Source of the DNA: Acinetobacter haemolyticus | GTDB lineage: Bacteria > Pseudomonadota > Gammaproteobacteria > Pseudomonadales > Moraxellaceae | Length of the DNA: 64,000 bases | Direction: 5' to 3' | Assembly: GCF_900406815.1 (NCBI RefSeq) | Contig: NZ_OVCN01000013.1 | Location: 62,001-126,000 of the forward strand | Shown: one piece after another, positions 28,007 to 36,509 of the stretch | How positions within the stretch are numbered: position 1 is the stretch's first letter | Layout: every line of letters starts with the position of its first letter | Notes under the pieces: generated by a model | What the model was told of the DNA's origin: nothing | The model's input: the letters and a program-made list of their open reading frames with translations, nothing else | Database searches by the model: none | Made by a program: the position numbers and the translations under genes

Positions 28007-28630
28007 GTGTTATTACAAGCGTCAACAAAACTGATAGCAACAGCAAATCATGACTATCCTGAATGGCATCGTGGACGCTGCAACTATGGTTTGTGGTATA
28101 TCCAAATCAATCAACCTGAATTGATTTCCTATTTAAACCACTTACAACAGCAATTTTCAGATTTATTGATAACGCCCAATATACGTCAATACCATATCAC
28201 GTTATTTGTTGCAGGTTTTCTGACTGAAAAACCAGCTCATCATAATGATGATTTTGAAATTATTCAGATCAACCAACAAATTGAAAAACTAAAAGCATTA
28301 CAATTAAGCGATTTTGATTTGGAACTGTCACATATTGATAGTTTTAGTAGTGCTTTATTTGTAAATATCAGCGATCCTCAAAATACATTAGACAAAATAC
28401 GCAAAACTTTATATCAAGTTGCGGACGAAATTGCCGCGCCGACATATTATCCGCATATTACTTTAGGGCTTTATCGTGAAGCGTGGCCTAGTGTATTAAT
28501 TTTAGAGCGCATACAAACTTTGAGTTCACAAAAATTTAAAGTTCAGGTCAATCAGCTAACTTTCGGTTATTATAACGCTCAGATTTTACAAGGATTACTG
28601 TATCCTTATCATCAAGTCCAGTTGGGTTGA
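28007..28630 (+). CDS. 2H phosphoesterase superfamily protein (2'-5' RNA ligase-like)
   Basis: The 207-residue protein has the two HxT motifs that define 2H phosphoesterases: HITLFVAG near residue 63 and HITLGLYR near 149. Relatives act on 2'-5' RNA links or cyclic phosphates. It starts with GTG at 28007 and has no convincing ribosome site, so the start is uncertain. Its stop lies two bases before cobU, so it heads the cobalamin salvage operon, but no link between 2H enzymes and cobalamin is established. It could clean up a cyclic phosphate side product or be there by chance. Confidence 0.8.
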   Translation: MLLQASTKLIATANHDYPEWHRGRCNYGLWYIQINQPELISYLNHLQQQFSDLLITPNIRQYHITLFVAGFLTEKPAHHNDDFEIIQINQQIEKLKALQLSDFDLELSHIDSFSSALFVNISDPQNTLDKIRKTLYQVADEIAAPTYYPHITLGLYREAWPSVLILERIQTLSSQKFKVQVNQLTFGYYNAQILQGLLYPYHQVQLG

Positions 28631-28632
28631 AT

Positions 28633-29151
28633 ATGTTGCAATTAATTCTAGGTGGTGCGCGTTCTGGTAAAAGTCGTTTAGCTGAGCAAATTGCGACAGA
28701 AAGTGGTCTAGCGGTGGTCTATGTTGCAACGGCACAGCCTTTAGATGAGGAAATGAAGCAGCGCATTCAGCATCATCAACAACAACGACCTGAGCATTGG
28801 AAATTAAGTGAGGAGCCGATATTCCTCGCAGATCAGCTTTTACACATAGACCAAGAGAATCAAATTATTTTGGTGGATTGCCTAACTTTGTGGTTAAGCA
28901 ATCTATTATTGGCAGAAGATTCTAATTTGTATTTACAACAAATAGAAAAGCTATTAGATGTGCTACCTAGATTAAAGTCACACATCATTTTAGTGAGTAA
29001 TGAAACAGGACTTGGGGTAGTTCCAATGGGGGAAATCAGCCGCCGATTTGTGGATGAAGCAGGGTGTTTACATCAAGCTTTAGGTCAATTAGCAAATAAA
29101 GTGATGTTTTGTGTGGCGGGCTTTCCAATGATTTTAAAAGATGAGAAATAA
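28633..29151 (+). CDS. cobU: Bifunctional adenosylcobinamide kinase/adenosylcobinamide-phosphate guanylyltransferase
   Basis: CobU phosphorylates adenosylcobinamide and then loads GMP to give adenosylcobinamide-GDP. The 172-residue length (from ATG 28633) is right. The P-loop GGARSGKS is at residues 6-13, and LVDCLTLWLSNLL and VSNETGLGVVPMGEISRRF are family blocks. It is followed at once by cobT. A TTG at 28627 is the alternative start but is less likely. Confidence 0.95.
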   Translation: MLQLILGGARSGKSRLAEQIATESGLAVVYVATAQPLDEEMKQRIQHHQQQRPEHWKLSEEPIFLADQLLHIDQENQIILVDCLTLWLSNLLLAEDSNLYLQQIEKLLDVLPRLKSHIILVSNETGLGVVPMGEISRRFVDEAGCLHQALGQLANKVMFCVAGFPMILKDEK

Positions 29152-29152
29152 C

Positions 29153-30220
29153 ATGTCAGAACAAACTTGGTGGCTAGAATCAATTAAACGACCTGATTTA
29201 ACTGCAAAATCGCAAGCGGAATATCGTCAGTCGCAACTTACTAAGCCAACTGGTGCATTAGGTGATCTGGAACAAATTGCGATTCAGCTAGCAAGTTTAC
29301 AGGGGACTGCTCATCCTCAAATCCAAAAACCTTGGATCACGATCTTCGCAGGTGATCATGGTGTGGTAGAAGAAAACATTTCTGCATATCCTCAAGCGGT
29401 TACGCGGCAAATGCTTCAAAATTTCGCGTCTGGCGGTGCAGCAATCAGTGTTATTGCAAAACATCATCAAGCACATTTACAAGTGATTGACTGTGGAACG
29501 GTAGGCGACGCCTATACCTATGCAGGTGTAGAAAGGCATTGTATTCGTGCAGGCACGGCAAACTTCACCAAACAAGCTGCAATGACTGAGCAGGAATGCA
29601 TTGCCGCAATGGAATTAGGTAAACATAGTGCTGATTTAGCTCAATCTAACGCAGCAGATATCTTTATCGCAGGTGAGATGGGAATTGGAAATACCTGTTC
29701 TGCATCAGCACTGGCAAGTCTATTATTAAATGAAAGTGCTGAGCAACTGACAGGAGTCGGTACGGGCATTAACACTCTACAGCTTCAACACAAGATTACA
29801 ATCATTCACCAGGCGGTAAAACGCCATGCACCATATGTTGCCCATCATGCTTTAAAAATACTCGCGGCTGTTGGCGGTTTAGAAATTGCTGCAATGACAG
29901 GAGCATATCTTCGTTGTGCACAGATCGGTATGCCGATAATTGTTGATGGCTTTATTAGTTCTGTGGCGGCTTTATGTGCAGTGCGTATTCAGCCTAGCGT
30001 TCGAGAGTGGATGCTATTTGGTCATCAATCTGCTGAATATGGTCATCAACGAATCCTAAAAGAACTCAATGCACAGCCTATTTTAGCGATGAACTTACGA
30101 TTAGGTGAAGGCAGTGGAGCAGGTGCGGCATTGTCAATGATTCAACTTGCTTGTGTACTTCATAATCAAATGGCAACTTTTGCAGAAGCAGCCGTAACAG
30201 GGGAAAAAGTTGCAGATTGA
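29153..30220 (+). CDS. cobT: Nicotinate-nucleotide--dimethylbenzimidazole phosphoribosyltransferase
   Basis: CobT activates the lower ligand base with nicotinate mononucleotide to form alpha-ribazole phosphate. From ATG 29153 it has 355 residues, close to the 350-360 norm. Family blocks are LTKPTGALGDLEQIA, FAGDHGVVEENISAYPQ, FIAGEMGIGNTCSAS, and the C-terminal LGEGSGAGAAL that contains the catalytic Glu. ATG 29141, inside the end of cobU, is a possible alternative. Its end overlaps cobC by 11 bases. Confidence 0.96.
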   Translation: MSEQTWWLESIKRPDLTAKSQAEYRQSQLTKPTGALGDLEQIAIQLASLQGTAHPQIQKPWITIFAGDHGVVEENISAYPQAVTRQMLQNFASGGAAISVIAKHHQAHLQVIDCGTVGDAYTYAGVERHCIRAGTANFTKQAAMTEQECIAAMELGKHSADLAQSNAADIFIAGEMGIGNTCSASALASLLLNESAEQLTGVGTGINTLQLQHKITIIHQAVKRHAPYVAHHALKILAAVGGLEIAAMTGAYLRCAQIGMPIIVDGFISSVAALCAVRIQPSVREWMLFGHQSAEYGHQRILKELNAQPILAMNLRLGEGSGAGAALSMIQLACVLHNQMATFAEAAVTGEKVAD

Positions 30221-30818
30221 TCTATTGCGTCATGGCGAAACTACATTAGGCCATACTTTGCGTGGGCATCTGGATGATGCATTAACTGATCAAGGCTGGT
30301 CGCAGATGCAAGCCACTGTTCAACAGCATATTGATACGCGGCAGCTTTGGGATGTAATCGTATGCTCACCATTACAACGTTGTCGTCTTTTTGCTGAACA
30401 TTTATCGCAACAAGTTCAGCGACCGCTAGTAATTAATCCTCATCTTAAAGAGATGTATTTCGGTGATTGGGAGGGACTTTCCACCCAGAAGATTTATGAA
30501 ACTTCTCCTGAGTTATTGGCAAATTTTTGGCAACTCCCTACTCAATACCAAGCACCTAATGGAGAACCATTCGTTCAATTTCAACAGCGAATCACGCTAG
30601 GTTTAAAGCAAATTCATCAACAACTACAGGAAAATAATTGGAAAACCGCGCTGATCGTGACGCATGGTGGTGTAATTAAGCTTCTAACTTGTTTAGCAAG
30701 ACAACATAATTTAAATGAATTACTAAAAATGCCAGTAGAACTGGGGCAGCTTTATTCCTTCGCCTTATCCCAAGAACAAAATGAGATTTGCATCGTAGAA
30801 AAATCATTAGTCCTTTAG
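30210..30818 (+). CDS. cobC: Histidine phosphatase family protein, probable alpha-ribazole phosphatase
   Basis: The 202-residue phosphoglycerate-mutase-like protein has the RHGET motif at residues 6-10 (DLLRHGETT), the second catalytic region CSPLQRCR, EMYFGDWEGLS and the C-terminal VTHGGVIKLL. In this setting it should remove the phosphate from alpha-ribazole phosphate. It uses a TTG start at 30210 with GGGGAA just upstream, overlapping cobT by 11 bases. Family call is firm; the CobC role comes from the operon. Confidence 0.88.
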   Translation: MQIDLLRHGETTLGHTLRGHLDDALTDQGWSQMQATVQQHIDTRQLWDVIVCSPLQRCRLFAEHLSQQVQRPLVINPHLKEMYFGDWEGLSTQKIYETSPELLANFWQLPTQYQAPNGEPFVQFQQRITLGLKQIHQQLQENNWKTALIVTHGGVIKLLTCLARQHNLNELLKMPVELGQLYSFALSQEQNEICIVEKSLVL

Positions 30819-30924
30819 CTCTAAAAACAAATTACATTTAATTTCTTATTGAATGATTTCATAGAACTGTCACTAGGCTTGCCTAAGATACAGGGCACTT
30901 TGTAGTCTATCCGTAAAACAACTC

Positions 30925-32511
30925 ATGAATATATTATTTAAAAGCAGTATCTTGTGCGCAAGCATCCTATTGACGGCATGTAATACTAATGATGATCATC
31001 AACCACAGATCACACCAGAAAATAATTCCTCATCAAAATACTATCAAACAAAAACACCTTATCAACCTTTACAAGACCTAAAAAAATATGAGGCAATTCC
31101 ACAAGGTTTTGAGCCAGTTTTTACTGAATTAGTTGCACGACATGGTTCTCGAGGCTTATCCAGTATCAAATATGATTTAGCACTTTATAATCTATGGAAA
31201 CAGGCTAAAGCTGAAAATGCTTTGACGCCATTAGGGGAAAAACTTGGTGCCGATTTAGAGAGCATGATGAAGGCGAATATCCTATTGGGTTATGGTGTAG
31301 ATGGGATTCGTCAGTTTGGCTATGGCAATGAAAGTTTGACAGGAATTTTAGAGCATAGAGGGATTGCAGATCGGTTATTACAACGTTTACCTCATTTATT
31401 CCAAGCTACAGACAGCCCCTCATCCTCTATATTGGTGCAAAGTTCTGGTGTTGATCGTGCTGTAGATAGTGCGAAATTCTTTACCGATGAACTGATTCAA
31501 CAGCAACCTCAGCTCAAAGACAAAATTATACCGATTTCATACACCAGTTTGAGCAGTGAAAGTGTACCAACAGTTGAAGATAATGGAGTAGACCGCTTTA
31601 AGCTCTATTTCCATAAATTGATGGCAGATCAGGATTTGACGCAATCTCTATCAGAACAGCAACGAGCGATTTATGATGCGAGTCTGGCTTATCAGAAATT
31701 TGCCGAAGAAGATTTGGATTTAGCATCAAAAATCAAAGAGTTAGAACACGATACACGTGCTCAAACAGTCGCTATGCAAGTACTCACACCAATTTTCAAA
31801 ACTGAATTCATTCAAAAGTTGGGTACCACTGAAGCTTATACTTTTACAAATAGTGGCTCATATAGTGTTGTAGCGCCCAATGGAGAAACAATTACAGAAA
31901 AAGGTAAGGGTAAAAATAGCATTACCAGTGCTGTTGATGCTGCCGCATATTTATATGAACTTTATTCTATTATGGGAGGAATGCAAGAAGAATTAAAAGG
32001 TGTTAATTTTGATAAGTATATGCCGATAGAAGCAGCTAAATTCTATGCAGAGTTTAATGATGCCAATGATTTTTATGAAAAAGGACCGAGCTTTATCGAG
32101 TCCAAACAAGTCACAAGTACAATTGCACAAGGACTAAAACAGGATCTATTTAAACAGGTCGATGCAGTTGTAGATAAACAGCAAACGCACCGTGCAATTC
32201 TACGTTTTGCCCATGCTGAAATCATTATTCCTTTAGCGACAAGCTTGGAATTGTTTAATATGATGCAGCCCTTAGCATTGCGCCAAACTTATAATTACAA
32301 TAATAGTTCTTGGAGGGGTGAGATGGTTTCTCCAATGGCTGCCAATGTACAATGGGATATCTATCAGAATGCTCAAGGGCATACCTTAGTGAAGATGTAC
32401 TATAACGAAAAAGAGACCTTGTTTAAGTCAGCATGTAATTATGCAAGATATCGAACGAACAGTTTTTATTATGATTATTTGAAACTTAAACAGTGTTATG
32501 AAATTCAATAA
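30925..32511 (+). CDS. Histidine acid phosphatase-type lipoprotein (phytase-like)
   Basis: The 528-residue protein has a lipoprotein signal with lipobox LTAC (Cys19). The acid phosphatase catalytic motif LVARHGSRG is at residues 69-77 and the proton donor region RFAHAE near 430. It is therefore a periplasm-side, membrane-anchored phosphomonoesterase of the branch 2 histidine phosphatases (phytase, glucose-1-phosphatase). It sits between cobC and cobS on the same strand, with its own spacer of 106 bases and a terminator, so it may be an independent gene inserted in the cob set, or may dephosphorylate corrinoid or nucleotide precursors outside the cell membrane. Confidence 0.88.
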   Translation: MNILFKSSILCASILLTACNTNDDHQPQITPENNSSSKYYQTKTPYQPLQDLKKYEAIPQGFEPVFTELVARHGSRGLSSIKYDLALYNLWKQAKAENALTPLGEKLGADLESMMKANILLGYGVDGIRQFGYGNESLTGILEHRGIADRLLQRLPHLFQATDSPSSSILVQSSGVDRAVDSAKFFTDELIQQQPQLKDKIIPISYTSLSSESVPTVEDNGVDRFKLYFHKLMADQDLTQSLSEQQRAIYDASLAYQKFAEEDLDLASKIKELEHDTRAQTVAMQVLTPIFKTEFIQKLGTTEAYTFTNSGSYSVVAPNGETITEKGKGKNSITSAVDAAAYLYELYSIMGGMQEELKGVNFDKYMPIEAAKFYAEFNDANDFYEKGPSFIESKQVTSTIAQGLKQDLFKQVDAVVDKQQTHRAILRFAHAEIIIPLATSLELFNMMQPLALRQTYNYNNSSWRGEMVSPMAANVQWDIYQNAQGHTLVKMYYNEKETLFKSACNYARYRTNSFYYDYLKLKQCYEIQ

Positions 32512-32533
32512 CATAACTTTATGATTGTTGAGG

Positions 32534-32563
32534 ATGGGAGTAGGCTTGCTATTCCCATTTCTA
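32534..32563 (+). terminator. Terminator after the histidine acid phosphatase gene
   Basis: Ten-base-pair stem ATGGGAGTAG/CTATTCCCAT (one G-T) with a five-base loop, then TTCTATTTCC. It separates the phosphatase from cobS. Confidence 0.8.
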
Positions 32564-32611
32564 TTTCCTCATAATGGCTAAATAATATCTGATTTGGCTG
32601 AGATTTTTAGC

Positions 32612-33352
32612 ATGACATCTTTTTGGATTGCCCTGCAATTTTTAACTGTTTTACCCATTCAATTAAAAACAATACCAACTGCACAACAAAATGCTCAAGC
32701 CATTTTATTTTATCCTTTTATTGGACTATTGATTGGTCTGGTTTTATGTGCCAGTGCAATATTACTATTCAAATTACCAACCATATTACTGGCAAGTATT
32801 ATTCTTGTATTGTGGATTTGGCTAACAGGAGGCTTGCACCTTGATGGCCTTGCGGATACGGCAGATGCATGGGTTGGTGCTTTTGGTGATAAAGAACGCA
32901 CTTTAAACATTATGAAGGATCCGGCATGTGGACCAATTGGGGTTTTAAGTTTGGTGATGATTTGCGTGCTCAAATTCACAGCCATTTATGTATTATTAGA
33001 ACAACAATTAACTGCATTTCTGATTGTTGTACCAGCCATTGGACGAAGTGCAGTCTTATTCCTTTTCTTAACTACAAGGTATGTACGACAACAAGGCTTA
33101 GGTCGGTCTATTGCTGATTTACTCCCTAAAAAGTATGCGTGCATTGTATTTGTCATTACATTGACATTGCTTTGTGTATTTGGGTGGGTAGGGCTTTTTA
33201 GTTTAATCATGTTCCTATTGGTACTTTTGTATTTACGGAAGAAATTTATTGACAGAATCTCTGGCATTACTGGTGACACGGTCGGTGCTTCGATTGAGTT
33301 GACAGAAGTAAGTGTATTAATGAGCTTCTTATTTGCATTTTATTATTTATAA
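32612..33352 (+). CDS. cobS: Adenosylcobinamide-GDP ribazoletransferase
   Basis: CobS is the inner-membrane enzyme that joins adenosylcobinamide-GDP with alpha-ribazole to finish cobalamin. The 246-residue length from ATG 32612 and the signature WLTGGLHLDGLADTADAW with MKDPACGPIG are diagnostic. Several membrane helices are present. The upstream TTG at 32594 is less likely. With cobU, cobT and cobC it completes the nucleotide loop pathway; no corrin-ring genes are in the window, so salvage is indicated. Confidence 0.95.
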   Translation: MTSFWIALQFLTVLPIQLKTIPTAQQNAQAILFYPFIGLLIGLVLCASAILLFKLPTILLASIILVLWIWLTGGLHLDGLADTADAWVGAFGDKERTLNIMKDPACGPIGVLSLVMICVLKFTAIYVLLEQQLTAFLIVVPAIGRSAVLFLFLTTRYVRQQGLGRSIADLLPKKYACIVFVITLTLLCVFGWVGLFSLIMFLLVLLYLRKKFIDRISGITGDTVGASIELTEVSVLMSFLFAFYYL

Positions 33353-33358
33353 AGCGTT

Positions 33359-33382
33359 GGTACAGCAGCATGCTGCTGTACC
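33359..33382. terminator. Perfect 24-base palindrome between cobS and a convergent TonB receptor gene
   Basis: GGTACAGCAG, a central CATG and CTGCTGTACC form a perfect 10-bp stem, six bases after the cobS stop and eight bases from the stop of the convergent receptor. No T-tract is present on either side. It may act as a transcript-end stabiliser or bidirectional terminator. Confidence 0.6.
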
Positions 33383-33390
33383 CCGTTAGA

Positions 33391-35502
33391 TTATTTTCCG
33401 AAATGATAGCTTAAACCTAAAAGGTAAGTCCGTGGTGCTGCAGGTGTATAACTCGCCTGATTATTGCTGTATGAAGTGCTTTCAGCATAATGTACATCTG
33501 TGGCATTGATGATATGACCATAGATTTCATATGCATTCCGGCGATAGGTTGCACGTAGATTTAATAGTGTATGCCCATCATATTTTTCGGTATTGGCATC
33601 ATTGATCCAGTATGAACCGACATAAACTCCTTCAGCCGCTAACAGTAACTCAGGAATAGGTTTAATTTGATATTCAATCGTGCCAAAAGCTTTAGGAGAG
33701 CTTGGCATTCGGTTACCATCGTAATTTAAGCTTGCTGAGGGTTGAAATTGTTTAAACTCATGTTTCGCCCAACTTCCAGATAGTTTCAAGCGTTGATCAT
33801 ATTGCTCAGAAATATTCCAAGTACCACCAATCTCTATCCCTTGATGTCGTGTTTTACCTGCATTACGTGGTTCACGGGTATTATCAGGTTTGGTATAACT
33901 AATCACCTCATCCTCACCATCTAAACGATAGAGGGTGACTTCACCGTCTAAACGTTCATCGAAAAGCTTGAAACGTATACCCAAGTCAATATTGTTAAAT
34001 GTGGCCTCTGACAAATTTGGCGTAACCAGATTTGCACCATATAAACTACTGACCTCAGGTGGTACAAAACCCTGTGACCAGTTGCTATAGATATCTAGTT
34101 GTGGATGAGCATTCCAGATAAAGCCAAGTTGTGGACTTGCTTTATGGAAGCGACGAGTTTCATCAGGTGCACCTGTCACATTTGATGGAGTTAAATTGTT
34201 TTGATAATCATATTTAATCCAGTCATAGCGAGCGCCAGCGACTAGATTTAAGTTATCGAATGTTTGCCAATTTAGTTGCGTGTAAATAGCTTGATTGTCA
34301 ACGTCTACATTGAAGTCACGTAGCAATTTTCTTGGTTGAAAACCAGTATAAATACGTGTTTCTGGATCACGAAATACTTCAATATCATTAGTTTTAGCTT
34401 TGTTTGGCGTGTGTTCAGCCATTGTCCCAACAATCCACTTTATTTGATTAAAGCTTGTAGTGTGTTGCAAATTTAAGCCATAAGATTTGAACTGATTGTA
34501 AGTGGTTTGACCTGTATAGGTGCCAGTAGGAACACCATTTCGCATGTCAGTACGGATGCTATAACTTGGATTTTGTTCAGTGGTGTTGTCTCGATAATAT
34601 AGTGTTGCTTGAGTTTGATTGAGATCATTCCACGCATGACTAATTTGCGAAGACAGGCGAGTAGAGTCAACTTCACGATAGGTAAATGTCTGATAACTGT
34701 AGCCAGGACGCTCACTAAAATCTTTAGCGTTCAGGCTTCCTGTCATGTCTGCTTTTAGATGGTTATAGCTCACGATATTTTTGATTTGTGTGGCATCGGA
34801 AATGCGCCAATCATGTCGAAGCGTAAGACTTTGCTTATTGCTTTCAGCATGATCTTGCCAGCTATCGCCACGATCACTTGCGTATCCAGACAACCGTAGA
34901 CCATGTTCACCAAATTCAGTCGCAAAGGTGTTTGATGCACCTAGATCCAGACGGCGATAGCCTTCCGTACTTGAGCGTATGCCGATTTCAGCAGTGGGCG
35001 TTAGACTTGGTGCTTTAGTTAGGAAGTTAATCGTGCCACCGATAGCATTACTTCCATATAAGCTACTGGCTGGACCACGTAAGATTTCAATTCGATCAAT
35101 GCCTGCAAGATTAAGTTCATAAAGTGCATTGTGGTTAAATACGCCGACGGGACGAACTGAAATACCATCTTCAAGATATTGATAAACTGCTGCGGTCGTG
35201 ATTGGCTGTCGAATTGACATCATATGTTGTTCATTACCCAAGTCATTCATCAAAACGCCAGGGGTTTGATTGACCAATTGCCCGATAAAAGTGGCATTTT
35301 TGTCGGCCAAAGCCTGATTATTAATTTGACTAATTGCAGCAGGGGTATTACGGATGGATTCACCTTCACGACTTGCTGTGACCACAATAGGTGCTAAGGT
35401 TTTGGTGTCTTGAGCTGGATTTGCTTCGGCATTCGTCAATGAACTGTAAGTCACAGACAGGCACGCAGCCGTTAAGACGGACAAACGAAAAGAAGTTGTC
35501 AT
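33391..35502 (-). CDS. TonB-dependent receptor, substrate unknown (possibly copper or other metal)
   Basis: The 703-residue receptor has a signal peptide ending near LTNAEA (about 26), a TonB-box-like APIVVTASRE, a plug with LEDGISVRPVGVFNHNAL and GPASSLYGSNAIGGTINFLT, and a barrel ending in the aromatic YLLGLSYHF. It is only distantly like the two siderophore receptors. The gene upstream in the same operon encodes a His-rich DUF2946 protein; such proteins go with copper-type receptors such as OprC. The plug segment EQHMMSIRQP is rich in Met/His. The convergent cobS gene would instead hint at corrinoids. Metal is favoured, without proof. Confidence 0.85.
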   Translation of the reverse strand: MTTSFRLSVLTAACLSVTYSSLTNAEANPAQDTKTLAPIVVTASREGESIRNTPAAISQINNQALADKNATFIGQLVNQTPGVLMNDLGNEQHMMSIRQPITTAAVYQYLEDGISVRPVGVFNHNALYELNLAGIDRIEILRGPASSLYGSNAIGGTINFLTKAPSLTPTAEIGIRSSTEGYRRLDLGASNTFATEFGEHGLRLSGYASDRGDSWQDHAESNKQSLTLRHDWRISDATQIKNIVSYNHLKADMTGSLNAKDFSERPGYSYQTFTYREVDSTRLSSQISHAWNDLNQTQATLYYRDNTTEQNPSYSIRTDMRNGVPTGTYTGQTTYNQFKSYGLNLQHTTSFNQIKWIVGTMAEHTPNKAKTNDIEVFRDPETRIYTGFQPRKLLRDFNVDVDNQAIYTQLNWQTFDNLNLVAGARYDWIKYDYQNNLTPSNVTGAPDETRRFHKASPQLGFIWNAHPQLDIYSNWSQGFVPPEVSSLYGANLVTPNLSEATFNNIDLGIRFKLFDERLDGEVTLYRLDGEDEVISYTKPDNTREPRNAGKTRHQGIEIGGTWNISEQYDQRLKLSGSWAKHEFKQFQPSASLNYDGNRMPSSPKAFGTIEYQIKPIPELLLAAEGVYVGSYWINDANTEKYDGHTLLNLRATYRRNAYEIYGHIINATDVHYAESTSYSNNQASYTPAAPRTYLLGLSYHFGK

Positions 35503-35576
35503 TTTGAAACTCTATAAATAGCAATAAGTGAGATGTATCGCAGCGATAGGGTGGATACGATGTATAAAATTGCGAT

Positions 35577-36092
35577 TTAAAGAGCGAAAGGTGGGGCTTG
35601 TTTAATCGGGAATATATAGAAAATACGTGGGATGTGCAGGTCTTTTGTCCACGCATGGCATAGGCAGCGTACACGACTAAACCAAGCCAATAAGAAAATA
35701 ATTATCAAGCCAAGCAATGGAATAATTGCGGCTGCATCTAAACCATAGGTGCACAGTGGACAATGTTTCATGATTTGGCTAGCCAGTGCATAAACTTGTT
35801 GTGCATATTCACTGAGTTGCGAACCATGCTGAGCATGCTCAAGGTGATGTTTATGCTGCTCAATTGAATGGTGATGATGTTCAGTATGATGGTTACTGTG
35901 CACTTGTGCTGATAGCAGTGTGACTTTTTGAATCTCTGTGACTTGGCAATGCGATGGCATTGCATAAAGTGCGGGTACGACACCAGTATGTACCATTGTT
36001 GGTAATAAGATATGCCAGAGTAAACAAAGCAATGTTACCGCGCCGATGAAGGCACGCCACTTTTGCAAATGTTGACGAAAACTGGAGTTCAT
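35577..36092 (-). CDS. DUF2946-like His-rich membrane protein
   Basis: From the ATG at 36092 it has 171 residues; the longer TTG start at 36155 is less likely. An N-terminal helix (AFIGAVTLLCLLWHILL) and a second helix near residue 120-138 (IIPLLGLIIIFLLAWF) flank a very His-rich segment (SNHHTEHHHHSIEQHKHH) and a KHCPLCTYG motif, the mark of DUF2946. The His stretch and the CxxC pair look like a metal site between inner membrane and periplasm. It is followed 74 bases on by the TonB receptor, so the two are probably one operon for metal uptake. Confidence 0.8.
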   Translation of the reverse strand: MNSSFRQHLQKWRAFIGAVTLLCLLWHILLPTMVHTGVVPALYAMPSHCQVTEIQKVTLLSAQVHSNHHTEHHHHSIEQHKHHLEHAQHGSQLSEYAQQVYALASQIMKHCPLCTYGLDAAAIIPLLGLIIIFLLAWFSRVRCLCHAWTKDLHIPRIFYIFPIKQAPPFAL

Positions 36093-36183
36093 ATCAACGA
36101 GACGTCGTAGGGAGAAAAGTGGCAGCAGTATAAATAAAAAAATGTTACAGTTCAAAACATATTAAAACATTGCCAGATAAGAA

Positions 36184-36483
36184 ATGAAAAATTACAGCTT
36201 AGATTACCCTCATGGTTTTGATTTAGAAGAGAGGATATGGGAAGCTAAAGGATGTATTACATTAATAATGACTTATGAGCATCAAAAATTTGAACTGAAC
36301 TTTTATGACCCTGTTCGATTGGTGCAAACAATAAATGATGACCTATACTCACAACAGTATTTTCTAGAACAAAATCTTATTGTTGTACAAAATGTTAATC
36401 GACTAAATATAGAGAAAGTAATTCAAGATTTGGTAAATCATGACAAATTAATAAAGATTTTAAATATAAAAACAGGCTCATGA
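36184..36483 (+). CDS. Small hypothetical protein
   Basis: The 99-residue soluble protein has no signal peptide, and no domain was recognised. It is acidic in the first half (DYPHGFDLEERIWEAKGC) and has alternating hydrophobic residues suggesting a small alpha/beta fold. The stop lies inside the terminator hairpin that follows. It stands divergent from the DUF2946 gene, with 91 bases between. Codon use is AT-rich, like genus-specific genes in this window. Confidence 0.6.
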   Translation: MKNYSLDYPHGFDLEERIWEAKGCITLIMTYEHQKFELNFYDPVRLVQTINDDLYSQQYFLEQNLIVVQNVNRLNIEKVIQDLVNHDKLIKILNIKTGS

Positions 36484-36494
36484 GAGCCTGTTTT
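36469..36494. terminator. Bidirectional terminator between a small gene and DAHP synthase
   Basis: Eleven-base-pair stem AAAACAGGCTC/GAGCCTGTTTT with an ATGA loop. It serves the plus-strand gene, whose stop is in the loop, and the minus-strand DAHP synthase gene ending at 36510. Confidence 0.9.
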
Positions 36495-36509
36495 ACATCT
36501 ATTTAAAGA

